Shown: positions 12,724 to 24,787, counted from the first letter of the stretch. The stretch: DNA of 64,000 nt from Darksidea phi (GCA_030770425.1 JASJFT010000013.1:62001-126000); one strand, 5' to 3'. Program-made: numbers and translations. The notes: generated from the sequence alone by a model not told the origin.

Positions 12724-15700
12724 TCACCCCCGCCCCAGGTACGTCCACCGCAGCGGCGTATCGCTGGCATCGAGCCCCTTCACGCTGACCACCTGCTCGT
12801 CGCCGGGCACCACGTCGAGCGCGCTGTCGTGCACCAGCACGCCCGCCCGCTCCTCAAACACCAGCCCTTTGGTCGGCCGGGCCGCCCGGACGACGATGCG
12901 GTCGCCCTGGGGAGTCACCTCGACGCCGCGGTCGGCCATGTCGAGGTACTTCAGCGGCTGCGGCCAGTCCACGTCACGGGACACCACTTGCCCGTCGACC
13001 CACACCCTGGCCGCTAGCACGTGAGGCTCTTCCGTGATGTTGTCGATGGACCCGGCCGCCACGTCCGTCGTCCCGTTCGCGACCATCTTCATGTCCCTCT
13101 TGATTACTCTCTCCTTAATCTCTTTCCCTGTTGAGACAGATATGAATCGTAGCTCGACCGTCGCCGTCAGCTCCGCCGCCTGATTGCTGGCTACCCACAC
13201 CTCGTACTCGCTCGTCGGCGGGACCCGGGCGTGCACCACGCTCCAGTCATGGTGCGCCCGCTTGACCGCGACCGCAACGGGCGCCAAGACGCGTCTCATT
13301 GCGTAGTATGCAGGCTTCTTACGCAGGAAGTAGTCCGCAATCGACCATGATGTGACAGGCCAGCAGTCGTTGAGCTGCCACACCAATGCGCCTCCGCAGA
13401 AGCGTTGCCGGCCCCACTGCCTTCGCCAGCCACGGTACCCGAACATCAACGCCTCGGCTTGGGATAGTTGCGTCAGATGGATAAATGCCTGCCATGCCCT
13501 CAGTCTTGGCCCCCATATTATTATTATCAACGACGCCCATTATCAACACTCACCTCCAAATCTGTCCGGGTTCGGAAATTCTCCACCAAGTACGTCGCGA
13601 TCCGCCGCTCATGGCCGTCCGCTTTGTTGTGGAAGTCTAGCATGTGCGACTGAGGGTACAGCTGTGACGCATCCGTGCAGTAGTGCTTGATGGTGTCAAT
13701 ATGGGGGAATGCCTCCATGCCGAATTCGCTGTTGAAGCGGCCGCCAAGCGTATCGAAGATTTGGTACTTCTCTTGTCTACCGTGCCATACTAGCCAATCG
13801 TTAGCCTGTCTTACCTATGCCAGAGGCTTCTCACCATTCCATTGGTGCATATCACCAACTGTCGTATTGGATGTCTTCAACCCATCACCCCAGGGGCTTC
13901 CGGGATGGTATGGTACATGCGGGCTCTCAGCCGCGACGACTTCGGGCAGGAGCTGCGAATCCTTCGTCAGGAGGCTGAAATCGGTCGAGGATGGTGCAGC
14001 ACAAGCGCTTACCTTTTCGTAAATGTACCTGGCAGGGAAGTCGGTCTTGAGCCAACTTTCCGGATCTTTGTCCGCATAGTTGTACGTCAGTCCGAATTGC
14101 TCCTGCACCTGGTAGTCCTCGTTGTTGCCGGCGTATATGACGACGGAGGGGTGGTGTCGTAGGCGGCCAACGTTCGCTACGCATTCGTCGTGGATCGACT
14201 GGAGAATCGCCGGGAAGGCTGGATAGTTGCCGCAACTGAACATGAAATCCTGCCACACCAGGATCCCCAGCTCATCGCACAGGTCGTAGAAGACGTCCTC
14301 TTCCCAGATGCCTCCTCCCCAGATGCTGATCCTCAGTCAGCAATACTGCAGCGTCGTTGCCTACCGACAGGGCAAATGACAGGAGTGCATACCGAATCAT
14401 GACTTGGTAGCCATCGACCATCAGCTCGAGCCATTTACGATACTTCTCCTCCGATACCCTAGGGGTGAACGAGTCCGCGGGGATCCAATCCGAGCCACCA
14501 CAAAAAATATCCACGCCATTGATGCGGAAGAAGAAGGTTTTGCCGATCGCATCCGGTTGCTGAACCAGCTCTCCTTTGCGAAAGCCGGTGCGTCGCGTCG
14601 CTTGGTGCAGGTTGACGCCGTCTACAGATGCAGTCGCGGTCACTGCGTACAACGGCTGGGCACCGTAACCATGCGGATACCACAGCTTGATGTTGCCCAC
14701 GCGAAAGTCCACCTGGGCCACCCCGTTGTCGACATCGGCTGTTTCGCGGAAAATTACGTCGCCCCCGCTCTTTACTTCGAACGATACCGTCTTAGCGGAC
14801 GCGCCCTCGACTTTTGCGGATATTGTCCCGCTCGCAGATTTGAGTCTATCGTCCAGCTTGTAGTCAACTCGCAGATCCGATACCCGTGCCTGGTACGTTT
14901 CGAGCCGGACTGACCGCCATGGGCCGCAGGTGTTGAGGATCGGTCCCCAGTCCCATCCCCTACGAACCGTCAGCGGGGGAACCTTAACTCAGTACGCAGT
15001 ACGTATAAAAGTCGTAAAGAGAACGAAGAGGTGGCGTGATGTTGCAATCCCTCCTAGCGGTTCGTCGGCCGGTGAGGACTAGAAGCATACGAGTGTCGTT
15101 ATGGGTGACATGTGTAAGCTAGCTCTCGGAATACTGGGAGCTAGAAGGAAAGAAGTGTCGCAGGGAAGTGAGCAGTACGAGAGCTAAGTCGCTAGTTGCC
15201 CAAAGCCAGACAGACATGGAGAGATAAGGGGAAGACGAGGCCAGCATGAGATGCGAAACCCTAAGGGTCAACTCACCAATGATACTGCGCTTTCCTCACG
15301 GCAAGCCTCGCCATATCCCCATTAGACCCTACCCAAGTATGCTCCGGGTGCGCCTCTTTAATTTTGATAGCCTCCAATCTCGCCGATCTGAACTCAATCT
15401 CCAACACATTCTCCTCTCCAACCCTCAACCTCTCTCCAACCAGCACCCTATGCGGAACGAACATGTTATCGCTCTCAAGCACAACCTCGCCATTAAGTCG
15501 CACGGTTGCAAACGTATCCAGTCCATCGAATGCCAACACGGCAACGGTAGCATCTTGCGGCTGTGGGTCGAAGGGGGGAAGGGTAACTTTGTACGTCCAG
15601 CTCTTATCAGCAACCCACTCCGCCTCGAGCTCGTTGAAGCCAAGAAAGGGGTCTGGTATTCTATGCACAGGGATAATGTTAATTCAATGCCTTGGCTAAA

Positions 15701-15884
15701 TAGATAGGTTTCCAAACGCCATGTGCAACCCCCACGTGATGACGTACCTGCCGTTGTCGATGAGGTCTAGATGGACATTTGTAGGGACGCGTTGGACGGG
15801 TAGCCAGGCGTTCTTGGATGTGTCGTCTGCTTGTTTGAAAGTCCAACCGGTAGTTAGGTGGTGTGTGCGCATTGCTTTTGCCAT
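12724..15884 (-). CDS. mndB: Beta-mannosidase, glycoside hydrolase family 2 (MndB type)
   Basis: This enzyme releases mannose from the non-reducing end of beta-manno-oligosaccharides. Exons are 15884-15748, 15660-15277, 14959-14393, 14325-13835, 13789-13554 and 13488-12724 (introns 87, 317, 67, 45 and 65 nt), giving 859 residues, the usual MndB length. The N-terminal sugar-binding domain holds AQYHWGWDWGP, split by the 317-nt intron. The TIM-barrel core holds MIRIWGGGIWEED, the acid/base Glu432 in GNNED, and the nucleophile Glu548 in NSEFG. No signal peptide is visible, which fits the intracellular B type rather than secreted MndA. The second intron is a length outlier. The gene is followed on the same strand by a Zn2Cys6 regulator. 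Confidence 0.95.
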
Positions 15885-17738
15885 GGTGTTGGCTGTTGGT
15901 TGGTTGGTTGGTGGTGGTCGGTGTGCGGACGGATATGGTTTGCCACAACGAACGTCCGAACGCTAGAAGAAAAAAGTGGAGCCAAGTAGGTACCTCAAGC
16001 ACCAAACTCACAGACGCTTTCAGAAAGGCGACCCGTCCCAAAGCAACCACACACAACAACTCACACGCAGGCAAGCAGCAAAGCAGCAAGCAAGTAAGTA
16101 GCAGACACTACCACTACCGGCGAGCGTCCTTCATATAAACCCCCCGCTCCCCAAAAAGCCCGTCCTATTCACGGTAGCACGACCGAGGCAGCCGAGTTTC
16201 TAGCACCGACGTTCCGTTTCCGTCCCAGACCATCAAACCAAAGGGGGTAGTAGATAGCTTTTGTAGCACTCACTTCGAGCGGGCAGCCTCAATAGGTGTG
16301 CGTGGCGAGGCTCTCCGTGGCCGATGTAGTTAGCAGCAGCACCAGCAGCACCAGCACCAGCACCACCCTACGGGATTTGTAGGCGATGCGCGCACGCGCT
16401 CGTCGGCAAGTATTAGCGACCCACGCGCCCGACCGGGGTGTCGTATAGAAGTCAAACTAGGCTTTTTCGCATGTGGGGTGCGACCCGCGGAGAGGGGGCT
16501 CAAGGGAAGGTGTGCGGGTGGGGATGTTCCGTGGCGGATGGGATGGGATGGGGTGATGGGGAAAGGTTTGCGGGCGATTTGCATACGGTATGCCCTCTTT
16601 TTATTTCTTGGGTGCGGGAAACGCTGTGCTGTCACCCTTTTTTTGCTTTTCGGCGTCGGTCGGTGCGAGGGCTCCGAGGAAGGTGGCTGGCTGCCAACAA
16701 CCGCTACGCAAGGCAACGCATCGCATCGCTTCTTGCCACAGCCTACCGAGGCACCAATCGCAAGAACTACTCCATATGCTCCTCGCAGAGGGTGGCTAAA
16801 CGAGACATTAGACGCCGCAGTCGTACAAAAGCATATCGATATCGATCTCTCTTTCGACTAACGCCTAGGTCCTTGGGGGGGACCCCCACGCGGGATGGTA
16901 TGCGACTCGTCTCGTACCATAACCCTACACTATTCATCAGTAGCATGCTCCACGCCAAACCAAGCCAACGTTCGCCCAAGACTAGCTCACAAGACATTTG
17001 CTGCACACCGCCATTTGCACGGCCCTGGCGTACAATGCGTTCATCGGGGGGAGAGGAGCACGACTAGAGCGCGAGCACAAGGAAATAGATTGGCATTGAG
17101 GCGAGAGCGAGAGGACAGGACAGGACAGGAACTTGTATCATGCACGACGCACGCACGCTGCAGAGCTTCCCGCTCCCCGTTCCATGGCCGTGTCATTCTC
17201 TCAGGCTCGGCAGTACCAATGCCCCCTCTTTGCTCCAACACACCAACACGCACACACACGCTAAACTAACGACATGTGCGGGGTAACCATCAATTAGAGA
17301 AGTATCGGGGCCCGGTAGTAGGGTTAGAGACGCAATACCTGGAATTCTGACTCCGCTGCGAGTTCGTCCTGATACGGGACGCCGAAGAAGTTCCGTGGCG
17401 TAGTTATATTGCATGTTTTCGGGGCTTCTACCTCCGTAGCTGGATGCGTCAGGTGTTATACACGCATAAACTCTACTCTCCTGCGCTCCCGAGGGAGCGG
17501 TGAAAGACACATACACAAAATGTCATGATACTGCAGCTAGTATGAGCTGCAAGTTCCTCCTTCCTATATCACTCGCAGATAGGCCATGGATGGAAGTGAT
17601 CCCGCGAGTAGGGTACAAATGAAGAGATACATTAGAAATCCAAGCAAGAAGGGTATCTCAACTACGCAACGACCAAACAACGCACTGCCTTTCCAAATCG
17701 ACACAGATGTCTGATGTAACACTGATGTATTGTTCCGC
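15885..17738. other. Intergenic region, promoter side of the beta-mannosidase
   Basis: This 1.85 kb spacer has a CAG/CAC-rich stretch at 16332-16367, short GGACA repeats near 17113-17130 and a small AC run near 17248. No frame has coding character or recognisable domains. Confidence 0.55.
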
Positions 17739-19091
17739 TTAGACGAGCGCTGCGACGCTTGCAGCCATAACGAAAGCTACCGCCAGCACGGCACCATCCA
17801 ATCGGATGCTCCGCGTGGCGCCACTCCTGCGGACTAGGCCGCTCCTTTCCCGTTTGAGCATTGTAGATTGGTCTTTCGAGACACGGCCGTTTTGGGCCAG
17901 TTGGAGCATACTCTCCCTTTCCGTGGTGAGAATGTTGGTGGAGCGGGCGCCGGGGCAGAAAACGACTTCAAACCCGGCGCCGGACGGAATAATAAAGGTG
18001 GAGCTTTGATCGTCGAATGCTACATTATAAGTATCAGCGTGGGTATCTAGAACGAGAAACGGGAGGACCCTCACCGAAGCTGTAGGCATCGGGACATACG
18101 GCCTTGACTGATTTGGAGTAGTCGCTCGGGGAGCAGGCACTTGCAGAGTTGTACTTGCCCGTGCAGCAGTCCTCTGGCTTGTTGTTCTTTGCGCATGCAG
18201 AGTAGCAGGGGCTGAATGCAGGCCTCTCGATGTTGTCGTCAGGGTAGGGATATACACCATCACCAGGTTTGTCCGGGGGCTCCTGCTGCAGATCCCATGG
18301 ACACCACCTCGAAACCTGGTCGTCATCGACGTCGTGGTCAAAAGGTAGGGGGTAAGAAGAGTTTGTCCGGAGGAAATTTGGGTGGTCTGTGTACGGGTTG
18401 TAGCCCTTTTGCTGCAAGAGGCCGACGGTTCCTTGGCAAGAGGGATTGGTGAGATTGGGCGGGATGTCGTCAAGGGTGACGTTCTGGAGAGGTTGCAGCA
18501 CAATGGCCATGGGGATGTTGTATCCGTCGACCAGTGAAATGTCGTAGTACGTATGCCCATCCCCGGCATCGAGCGTGAACTCGGCCAGCGAAACAGGCAC
18601 GTCACCCTGCCTCGGGTTAATATAGGGCGGAGATGCGCGCATAATGCGACATAGTGTTGACATACCCCGACTACGCAGTTCACAATACCATTGCAGTCAC
18701 CGGTACGACATGCTTTCTGGCCGCCGTCTTTCGGCTTAGTTCCATCCGCATTGAAAGAGCAGTTCGTCCGACCCCACACACGGCCTTGCCAGTCCTCTGA
18801 CACTGTCTGGTTACTCGATTCGCCGGGATCGAGCTTGAAGCCAGTCTTTTTCGGGCCGTCCCCGGACTGAGTTGACACGCCAGGATAGATGGTCTCGGGA
18901 CAGTTGTTGGTGACCAGTAGAGGTGTAACAGGCTCTTTCCGGCGTTCGAGCTTGCGTGGTGCTCTTTTCGCCATATGATGTAGGCCATGGGCAATGGGCA
19001 AGCTCGAAAGCGCGAGGAGGGTGGTGCATGTTTGAAAAATAGAGAGAGGAGAGGTAGGACGACTACGCCCTCTAGGCCTGGAGTCATGCAT
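17739..19091 (-). CDS. Thaumatin-like secreted protein, probably GPI-anchored
   Basis: This is a cell-surface protein of the thaumatin/osmotin family, some members of which bind or cleave beta-glucans. Exons 19091-18666, 18606-18075 and 18019-17739 (introns 59 and 55 nt) give 412 residues. A basic N-terminus is followed by a hydrophobic signal (LLALSSLPIAHG). The thaumatin fold shows VTNNCPETIYPGV, GRVWGRTNCSF, TGDCNG, FTLD, YDISLVDGYNIP, CCTGKYN and YSFAFDDQSSTF, with many cysteines. The C-terminus ends in a hydrophobic helix (LAVAFVMAASVAALV) after a small-residue stretch, as in GPI-anchored proteins. An unspliced 450-codon frame spans the gene but loses all thaumatin motifs in the middle, so the spliced model is preferred. 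The next gene downstream is also a surface GPI protein. Confidence 0.9.
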   Translation of the reverse strand: MHDSRPRGRSRPTSPLSIFQTCTTLLALSSLPIAHGLHHMAKRAPRKLERRKEPVTPLLVTNNCPETIYPGVSTQSGDGPKKTGFKLDPGESSNQTVSEDWQGRVWGRTNCSFNADGTKPKDGGQKACRTGDCNGIVNCVVGVCQHYVALCAHLRPILTRGRVTCLFRWPSSRSMPGMGIRTTTFHWSTDTTSPWPLCCNLSRTSPLTTSRPISPIPLAKEPSASCSKRATTRTQTTQISSGQTLLTPYLLTTTSMTTRFRGGVHGICSRSPRTNLVMVYIPTLTTTSRGLHSAPATLHAQRTTSQRTAARASTTLQVPAPRATTPNQSRPYVPMPTASVRVLPFLVLDTHADTYNVAFDDQSSTFIIPSGAGFEVVFCPGARSTNILTTERESMLQLAQNGRVSKDQSTMLKRERSGLVRRSGATRSIRLDGAVLAVAFVMAASVAALV

Positions 19092-19745
19092 AGTACTGGC
19101 TGCCGCACAGGTTGTGCGATAAAAGAGAGGCCCGATTCGAGACGAGAAATGAAAGTAGCAGCCAAATACCGAATGTTTGTAGGTTATAGAATGGTCGCTG
19201 TGAGGTGGGAGGCGAAGGATCCAGGGCTAGCAGGGCGTCGTGGTTGAGGGGCGAGATGCATGGTAAGAGGTTTGACGTAGTCGCCAGCGTCTACAAAATC
19301 AGGGTACCACATGGCAGCGACGATCATGGCGGAGTGAGGGAAGTCGCGGATCTTTGCAGTGCTGGTTATTGGTGACGCAATTGGTCCCTGCCAAGAGGAA
19401 ACGCTCCAGGGTCCAACCGCAACTCTCCGCCAATCAACCGTCTCCTACCGCCCAGACCTAAAACGAGTTTCCATCCAGAAGCGCTGCGATTGAGAAAACA
19501 AGAGATGGGATTCATGTTGGTATCGAGGTTGTAGTTGTTTATTAGAGCCCATTTTCTATGGTGGAATGATAATCCACAGCACCCCTAGACACTTCTTAAA
19601 ATAAAAATAAAAACTCCCACTAGCACAAAAGAGTTCCCGAGGTCAACTGGCCTTGTCCATCGACAGAAAGGTATCACAGATAAAATATCGCACATCCTTG
19701 GCTCCCTTCCGCGCCCCTGTCCAGTCCCTAATATACATCGAACTT
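19092..19745. other. Intergenic spacer
   Basis: This is the 5' flank of the thaumatin-like gene and the 3' flank of the cupredoxin gene. No further gene is visible. Confidence 0.55.
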
Positions 19746-20670
19746 CTACAACATGAAGAAAGCTGCGAGCACACCAACGGTGAGACCAAAGATCGATTGC
19801 CTGGAAGCATCGTGGAGACCGGGTGCGGTGTTGCCAGTTTGCTCGGCCGGGCCTGCAGACGCAGTCGAGCTTGGAGCAGTACCAGCGCCACCTCCAGCAG
19901 CGCCAGTAGACTGAGATCCACCGGCACCACCGGCACCACCAGCGCCACCAGACGGAGAAGCGCTCCCTTGACCGCCAGCAGCTTGTCCCGGGCTGATGTT
20001 CGCGGCAGCTCCCGCAGCGAGCGCCTTGAAGGCTGCCATGGTCTTGTTACCAGAGGCAGCACTGTAGACCGTTAGCATGGAACGTCAAAACCAGGATGAG
20101 AGAGAGGACGTACGCGTTGATGGCACCAACCATACCACCTTGGCAATGCTTCGCCTGTGAGCAGTAGTACCAGACGGGCTTGGTATCCATGACGCGGATT
20201 GTGTAGGTGAGGATCTGTGAGGTCGCAGAGACGGAGGCGTTCGTAGGCATGAAGCCGGAGAAGAAGGCGCTTGTCACGTTGGGCTGCACATTCTGGATGG
20301 GCACGCAGGGTTGGTCGAAGGTAGACTGGACGACTGAGTGGTTCTGGGCGCAATGTCAGACGGCGCATGCTCGAGAGCCAATAGAGCGTAGACATACCTT
20401 GGGATGGAACTGGAACTGGACGAGGTCTCCCACGTTCGCCTTGACGTTTTCAGGGGAGAAGGTGAGGGAGCCGTTGGGTCCTCCAACTTGAACCACGTGG
20501 GTAGCGACCGTTCCTTCACCCGCTGCTCCTGTCGCCATAGCTGCTGCACCCGTTGAGGCGAGGGTCTCTGAAGCTGCTACTCCGGTCGGGGCGCCCATCT
20601 CGCCAGAATGCGTGGTCGCAGCCCCAAGCCCGACGAGGGCGGATACGATGAAGGATCTTGAGAAATACAT
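19746..20670 (-). CDS. Cupredoxin-domain serine/glycine-rich GPI-anchored protein
   Basis: This is an extracellular copper protein of the fungal plastocyanin-like group. Exons 20670-20398, 20343-20114 and 20061-19746 (introns 54 and 52 nt) give 272 residues. A signal peptide (MYFSRSFIVSALVGLGAATT) is followed by a Thr/Ala-rich linker. The cupredoxin domain spans about 60-170 (VGDLVQFQFHPK, NHSVVQS, VWYYCSQAKHC). A full type-1 copper site can be read: His93, Cys152, His157 and Met162 with C-x4-H-x4-M spacing, so it should bind copper. A Gly/Ser/Ala-rich stalk and a terminal hydrophobic helix indicate a GPI anchor. The substrate or role is unknown; family members are induced in differentiation or infection in several fungi. 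Confidence 0.9.
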
Positions 20671-21900
20671 TTTTGCTGTGTTTTGTCGACGACGCTGTCA
20701 AAGAGTGACCGGGAATTACTAGAAGGCAATGGCTTGAGGGAGTGGTGTATAGGCGACTAGCGCTCTAAGCTGGACTGGCCAGGATTAAGAAGTGAAGAGA
20801 CGGTAAGTTAGGAAAATGAAGAAAGAGAAAGAAGGACAGCGACTGAGTTTGAAGCAGATGAGGTGATGAAAGCCTGAGAACAGGCTATAGGCCTTCTTAA
20901 GGCATGAAGAATTGTTCGGCACGCTGGCTAGTGCGTTTTGCCCAGACGCGCTCAAGGCGGTTATGCTGCTCCCGACACATGGCACGCGTGTCTGCGACAT
21001 GTCAGAGCCTGTTCGTGCTTCAGCCCCCTAGTCGGTTGTCGCGGATCCGGAACTTGAGGCCCGAAGCGAGCGGTACCGGGCATTTCGAGAAAAGGACTGC
21101 ACTCTTTGAATATAGGTAATATCGATGCCAAAATGCATCAAAAAATTAGCTGGCTACTGCAGTGCAGAAATATGGTGGTATTGATAAGATGACTGCAAAG
21201 TTGAGTTGCAAAGTAGGCGATTTCGACGTTGTTGCAAGGTGTGGTCCTTGTGTTGAAGATGCGAAGCGGTCCCTGTTCGAGGTGTGTTTGAGGGTGTGTC
21301 AGCCATGGGCCGCGTCACAACACCTCCGCAAGACCCCAGTCCGGATGCGATGGACGCTCGGAAAGATCATTCGCGAGATTAAACCGTCTTCTGGGCGTCT
21401 GATCCTCATGCCTTGGGCAGAAAGAAAATTTGAGGCTCTACTGTAGACCGAAGAGGTTGTTTGCAAGCGGCTAGCGTCCAGGCACCGAAAAGCCGCTGTT
21501 CACTTCAAATCTTAGGGACGTTTCGCATGCGCCCTCATGGTCTCGATATTTGCTAACTTTATTAGCTGGGTAGTTGTCTACATGTTTCGTCTCGTGGTCT
21601 CTCCGTGCTGATCATCCTTGTGCGTCGCTTTGGTGCCTGGGGTTCCGCGTTCTGTTGCCCGTCCCTGCAGCCGAGGAACACCACGTTGTAATTGCATTGT
21701 CGACCGAGGAACGGTCACCCTTCACGAAGAATTCTCGACACATGTGAAGCCAACTACATCGACAGCATACAACAAAGTCGTGGGACTTTCGCGGGACACG
21801 ACATTGACTTTCATTATAACCTGACTGCGCGAGCTTCAAACACCGAACGACTTGCCGGGCCTTGCTCTCCAACATGCGTCTTCTGCCAAGGTCGGACCGC
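20671..21900. other. Intergenic region
   Basis: The 1.2 kb between the cupredoxin start and the CENP-X stop holds only short frames (for example 94 codons from 21162, plus strand) with no recognisable features. Confidence 0.5.
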
Positions 21901-22452
21901 TTAGAAGTCCAACACCAACTGTGGTGCTAGTTTCTCTAGATCTTCGACCTGCAGAAAGTCTTCCGATCTGCCAGCACCCCGTCTCGCCGCCTTGTCACGC
22001 TCGTCCTTCGCTCGTGCAATCGCTTCGCGCACGAAGATGCTCATGTAACTCCCAAACAAGTTCATCGCGCCTTTTTGTATTTGTGTGTTGTTGTCCTCGA
22101 AGTTTTGGTGGAGGAGCCGTGCGAGAAGCGGCGGGGGTATCGGAGGCGTCGCCGTGTCTAGGAGTCTGGGTTGAGGTCTGTCTTCCTCTGGAGCGTCCTC
22201 CATCAGCTCGTCAGGATCGGATGGCGCATCGTCGTTGCCCTCTTCCGGTTCTTCATCAGATGATATAATCGCTGCGGCTGGTAAAAAGCCGGAGCTTGAT
22301 GGCGCAGGCTTGGTAGCACCCGTTGAACGCGACGCTGCCGGGCCGGAAGCGCGTTTGGTGGTGGTGGCGCTTTGCGCTGCAGGCTTGACAGGTCTTGGGG
22401 GATTGAAGGATGGGCCTTTCCGGCGCGCCGTGATTGCAGCTTTCGGTGGCAT
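21901..22452 (-). CDS. mhf2: CENP-X / Mhf2 histone-fold protein
   Basis: This is the partner of CENP-S/Mhf1. The complex is a histone-fold tetramer acting at kinetochores and with the FANCM/Fml1 helicase in fork repair. It is a single exon of 183 residues. The C-terminal 75 residues match the family: PPLLARLLHQNF, AMNLFGSYMSIFVREAIARA and LQVEDLEKLAPQLVLDF at the very end. The first 100 residues are a basic/acidic disordered extension (MPPKAAITARRKG, then a run of Asp/Glu/Pro) absent from the roughly 80-residue human protein but common in filamentous fungi. No intron is needed. Confidence 0.9.
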   Translation of the reverse strand: MPPKAAITARRKGPSFNPPRPVKPAAQSATTTKRASGPAASRSTGATKPAPSSSGFLPAAAIISSDEEPEEGNDDAPSDPDELMEDAPEEDRPQPRLLDTATPPIPPPLLARLLHQNFEDNNTQIQKGAMNLFGSYMSIFVREAIARAKDERDKAARRGAGRSEDFLQVEDLEKLAPQLVLDF

Positions 22453-22620
22453 TGTGAGGTGGCTGACGGGAGCGGGGTCGGAGTGGTGTTGGCCTCTTGA
22501 TGGTTGACGCGCTCAAGCTTGCAAACACGTGATCACATGATGCGGATTACGTCACATCCGTTGGTATCCTCAAACCTCACGACATCCTGCTCAAGTTCTC
22601 TTGGAGGCGATCTTTAGCAA

Positions 22621-23064
22621 CTATGAGGGTTCGAGCGAACCGTTTGGGAACGAATATGGACTCTTTACAGCAACTCTTGTTTGTGCTACTGTAACCAGGA
22701 CAACCTCCTTAAACTCCTCCCGAGACATCGGTCGCCAGCACCTCCCAATTGTTCGCCGACGCCTCAAAAGCATTCTTTCAAAACCATCAAGCGGTCGTAG
22801 CACCAAAGCAACCACGGGTGGGGCGTCAAACTCCCCATTTGCACACATCCACGTATACTCGAAATCGAGTGAATGCAGAGCAGGTGCATTCTCAACGCTG
22901 CATCCCATAGCTTTCATATTACCTGTGGCGCGCTTGCAATCTCCAGCGGCGCGAGCGGCACTGTTCTTCCAGCAATCATAGCATCGCAGGTGGTAGTACC
23001 CAGTACACGGCGAAGGGTGGCAGCTTTTGTACGACCCATCGTCACCGGAAAACACTTTCGGCAA
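22621..23064 (-). CDS. Hypothetical cysteine-containing protein, possibly a last exon
   Basis: I do not recognise this frame. It codes for about 147 residues with a cysteine-rich start (SCHPSPCTGYYHLRCYDCW) and a charged C-terminal half (MSREEFKEVV) that looks like real coding sequence. There is no good ATG at its beginning. A CTAAT branch-like site and a CAG acceptor just upstream (about 23075-23085) suggest that it is the last exon of a spliced gene whose first exon I could not place. It may instead be chance. Confidence 0.28.
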   Translation of the reverse strand: MPKVFSGDDGSYKSCHPSPCTGYYHLRCYDCWKNSAARAAGDCKRATGNMKAMGCSVENAPALHSLDFEYTWMCANGEFDAPPVVALVLRPLDGFERMLLRRRRTIGRCWRPMSREEFKEVVLVTVAQTRVAVKSPYSFPNGSLEPS

Positions 23065-24419
23065 GCCTTCCTGCCTCCATTAGCAACGAAGCGGAGACGC
23101 GGAAACGGCCGGCGATGTATCCAACCAAATCTTGGTGTTATCTGTGTGGCGGCGGCACCAGTACCGTGCCACGTGACACGGCTTTGGCGAAGACTTGGTG
23201 CCCTCGGAAGAGTTTTGACGTGCGTCTTTGGCGCAGGCCACGGTCGTGCAGGTGGCTCTTCGCCAGACGCACAGAACACCAACGTTTGATCGAATGGGTC
23301 TCTTCAGCTCGTTACCGCGGCCATGCCCCGGGTTCGGTGGATGACAGCTGTGAGAGTGCGACTGGAAATGCCAACAGACTGACAGGAACACTCGATGCTA
23401 GGTAGCACTGAGGTCCAAGAATAGAGTCGCGCGATGTCTGCAAGGCTGGTTTGCCAAGCGCAGTAGCTTCCCTCGATGCAAGTAAAAGGACAAGCTAGCA
23501 GAGCAGCGAAGGCGAATGCGGCTCCGATGGCACGGCGTTCGCTCCCAACATGTCGTCCCCCCGACGGCTCGGCTGCCGAAAAGGCCACAAGCAAGCTCCC
23601 GGAATGTGCACGGGGTACTGGTGCAGATATATGGTGCTCGCGTGATGGACGAGGCGAGCTACTTCTGGGAGATGAGGTATGGCAGAGGTACGAACGAAGT
23701 GACAACAAGGGCACATGAAGCAGGTACGTGGCCGACGAGCCTTGGTCTTATCGCATCGCATATGCCGGGCCCGCGTAAAGGGCCGATGCAGCTCGGCGGG
23801 CTGCATGCGAGGGCAGTGAGCGGGTTCGGAGGCAGTTGAGACACGCAGCTGGTAAAGTGGGCGTGGCAGAGATGTATGACGCCTCGACGAGCATGGGGCA
23901 GCTGGAGAGCAGACGGCGCCGACTAGCGTAGCTGGGGCAGAGAACACGCGACCAGCGGACGACGGCGCATCTTGGTCGGTATGTAGTGCAGGCGTGCAGG
24001 CGGACAATCCATCAGCAGCTATCAAAGACCGGATGTGAGAAGCATTGAGGACTCTAAACCCAATGGCGATACGAAGCTTGGGCAGTGCATTTGTGGTCCG
24101 CGGTTGAGGCTCGAGTGCTATCCCGCAAGCCTACTAGCCCGTTCCCGGATGGCGCAGCCACGGCCAGCCACATCTCGCCGGCCGTCCCAACGTAGATAAG
24201 ACGGCGACCAAGTGCTGACTCCCAGCGCCCGCGTCTCTGCCGTCTCTACGTCTCTGCGTCTCTGCGCCTCTATACCGCTACGTCTCTGCGTCTCTGCGTC
24301 TCTGAGTGGTGGTGGCGGCGGCGGCGGCGGTGCCGTGGCCCACCCCCGGTCGCAACGTCCCAAAGCGCTGGGGGGTGTGGTGCAGACTTGTTGCACCCTT
24401 TCCAACCACGTCCGCTCGA

Positions 24420-24426
24420 TATATAA
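24420..24426 (+). promoter_or_regulatory. TATA box candidate for the MIF-like gene
   Basis: TATATAA, followed by GG, lies about 360 bp upstream of the ATG at 24788, downstream of a GC-rich repetitive stretch. It is the best core-promoter match near this gene. The distance implies a long 5' UTR. Confidence 0.4.
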
Positions 24427-24787
24427 GGATAGCAAAGCGTGCGCCACTCGGCGCCTTCAGCCCGCCTCAGCACTCCCGGCTGCTGCTCATTATTTACACG
24501 GCGTGCATTCCTGCATCGCCCCGCCAGACCTGCCCCAGCTCCGCGTGCCTCACCGACGCTCTCAGACGCTCTCAGACGCTCCCGCCTGTTCCCGCCCGCT
24601 CCCAGACGCTCCCCTCTGATACGGCGCTTGACCGAAGACAGGTCTGGGCTGCCTGACTTGCGCGGGCCTGCAGGCTGCATCGCCGAGCGCTATCCATATC
24701 TAAGGTCCAAAGCGTCTTCGCCCGTCTCCAGCACTCGCGGCTCCCCCGACCTCCCGTGTCGTTCACCGTCGAAGCCATTCTCCCATC

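Larger units (their letters stand above)
22453..24787. other. Intergenic region with one weak gene candidate and the MIF-gene promoter
   Basis: Apart from the weak candidate at 22621-23064, no gene is supported. Repetitive CGTCTCTG-type units and a (GGC)n stretch occur at about 24228-24335, followed by a TATA box and a probable 5' UTR leading to the ATG at 24788. Confidence 0.5.

Noticed and set aside
17739..19091. Unspliced 450-codon frame through the thaumatin-like gene
   Set aside because: The middle part has no thaumatin motifs, while splicing at two GT/AG introns restores the whole family pattern in other frames.
21612..21875. Minus-strand frame ending GTGNRTRNPRHQS
   Set aside because: Low similarity to anything reliable, no start context and no neighbouring coding blocks.
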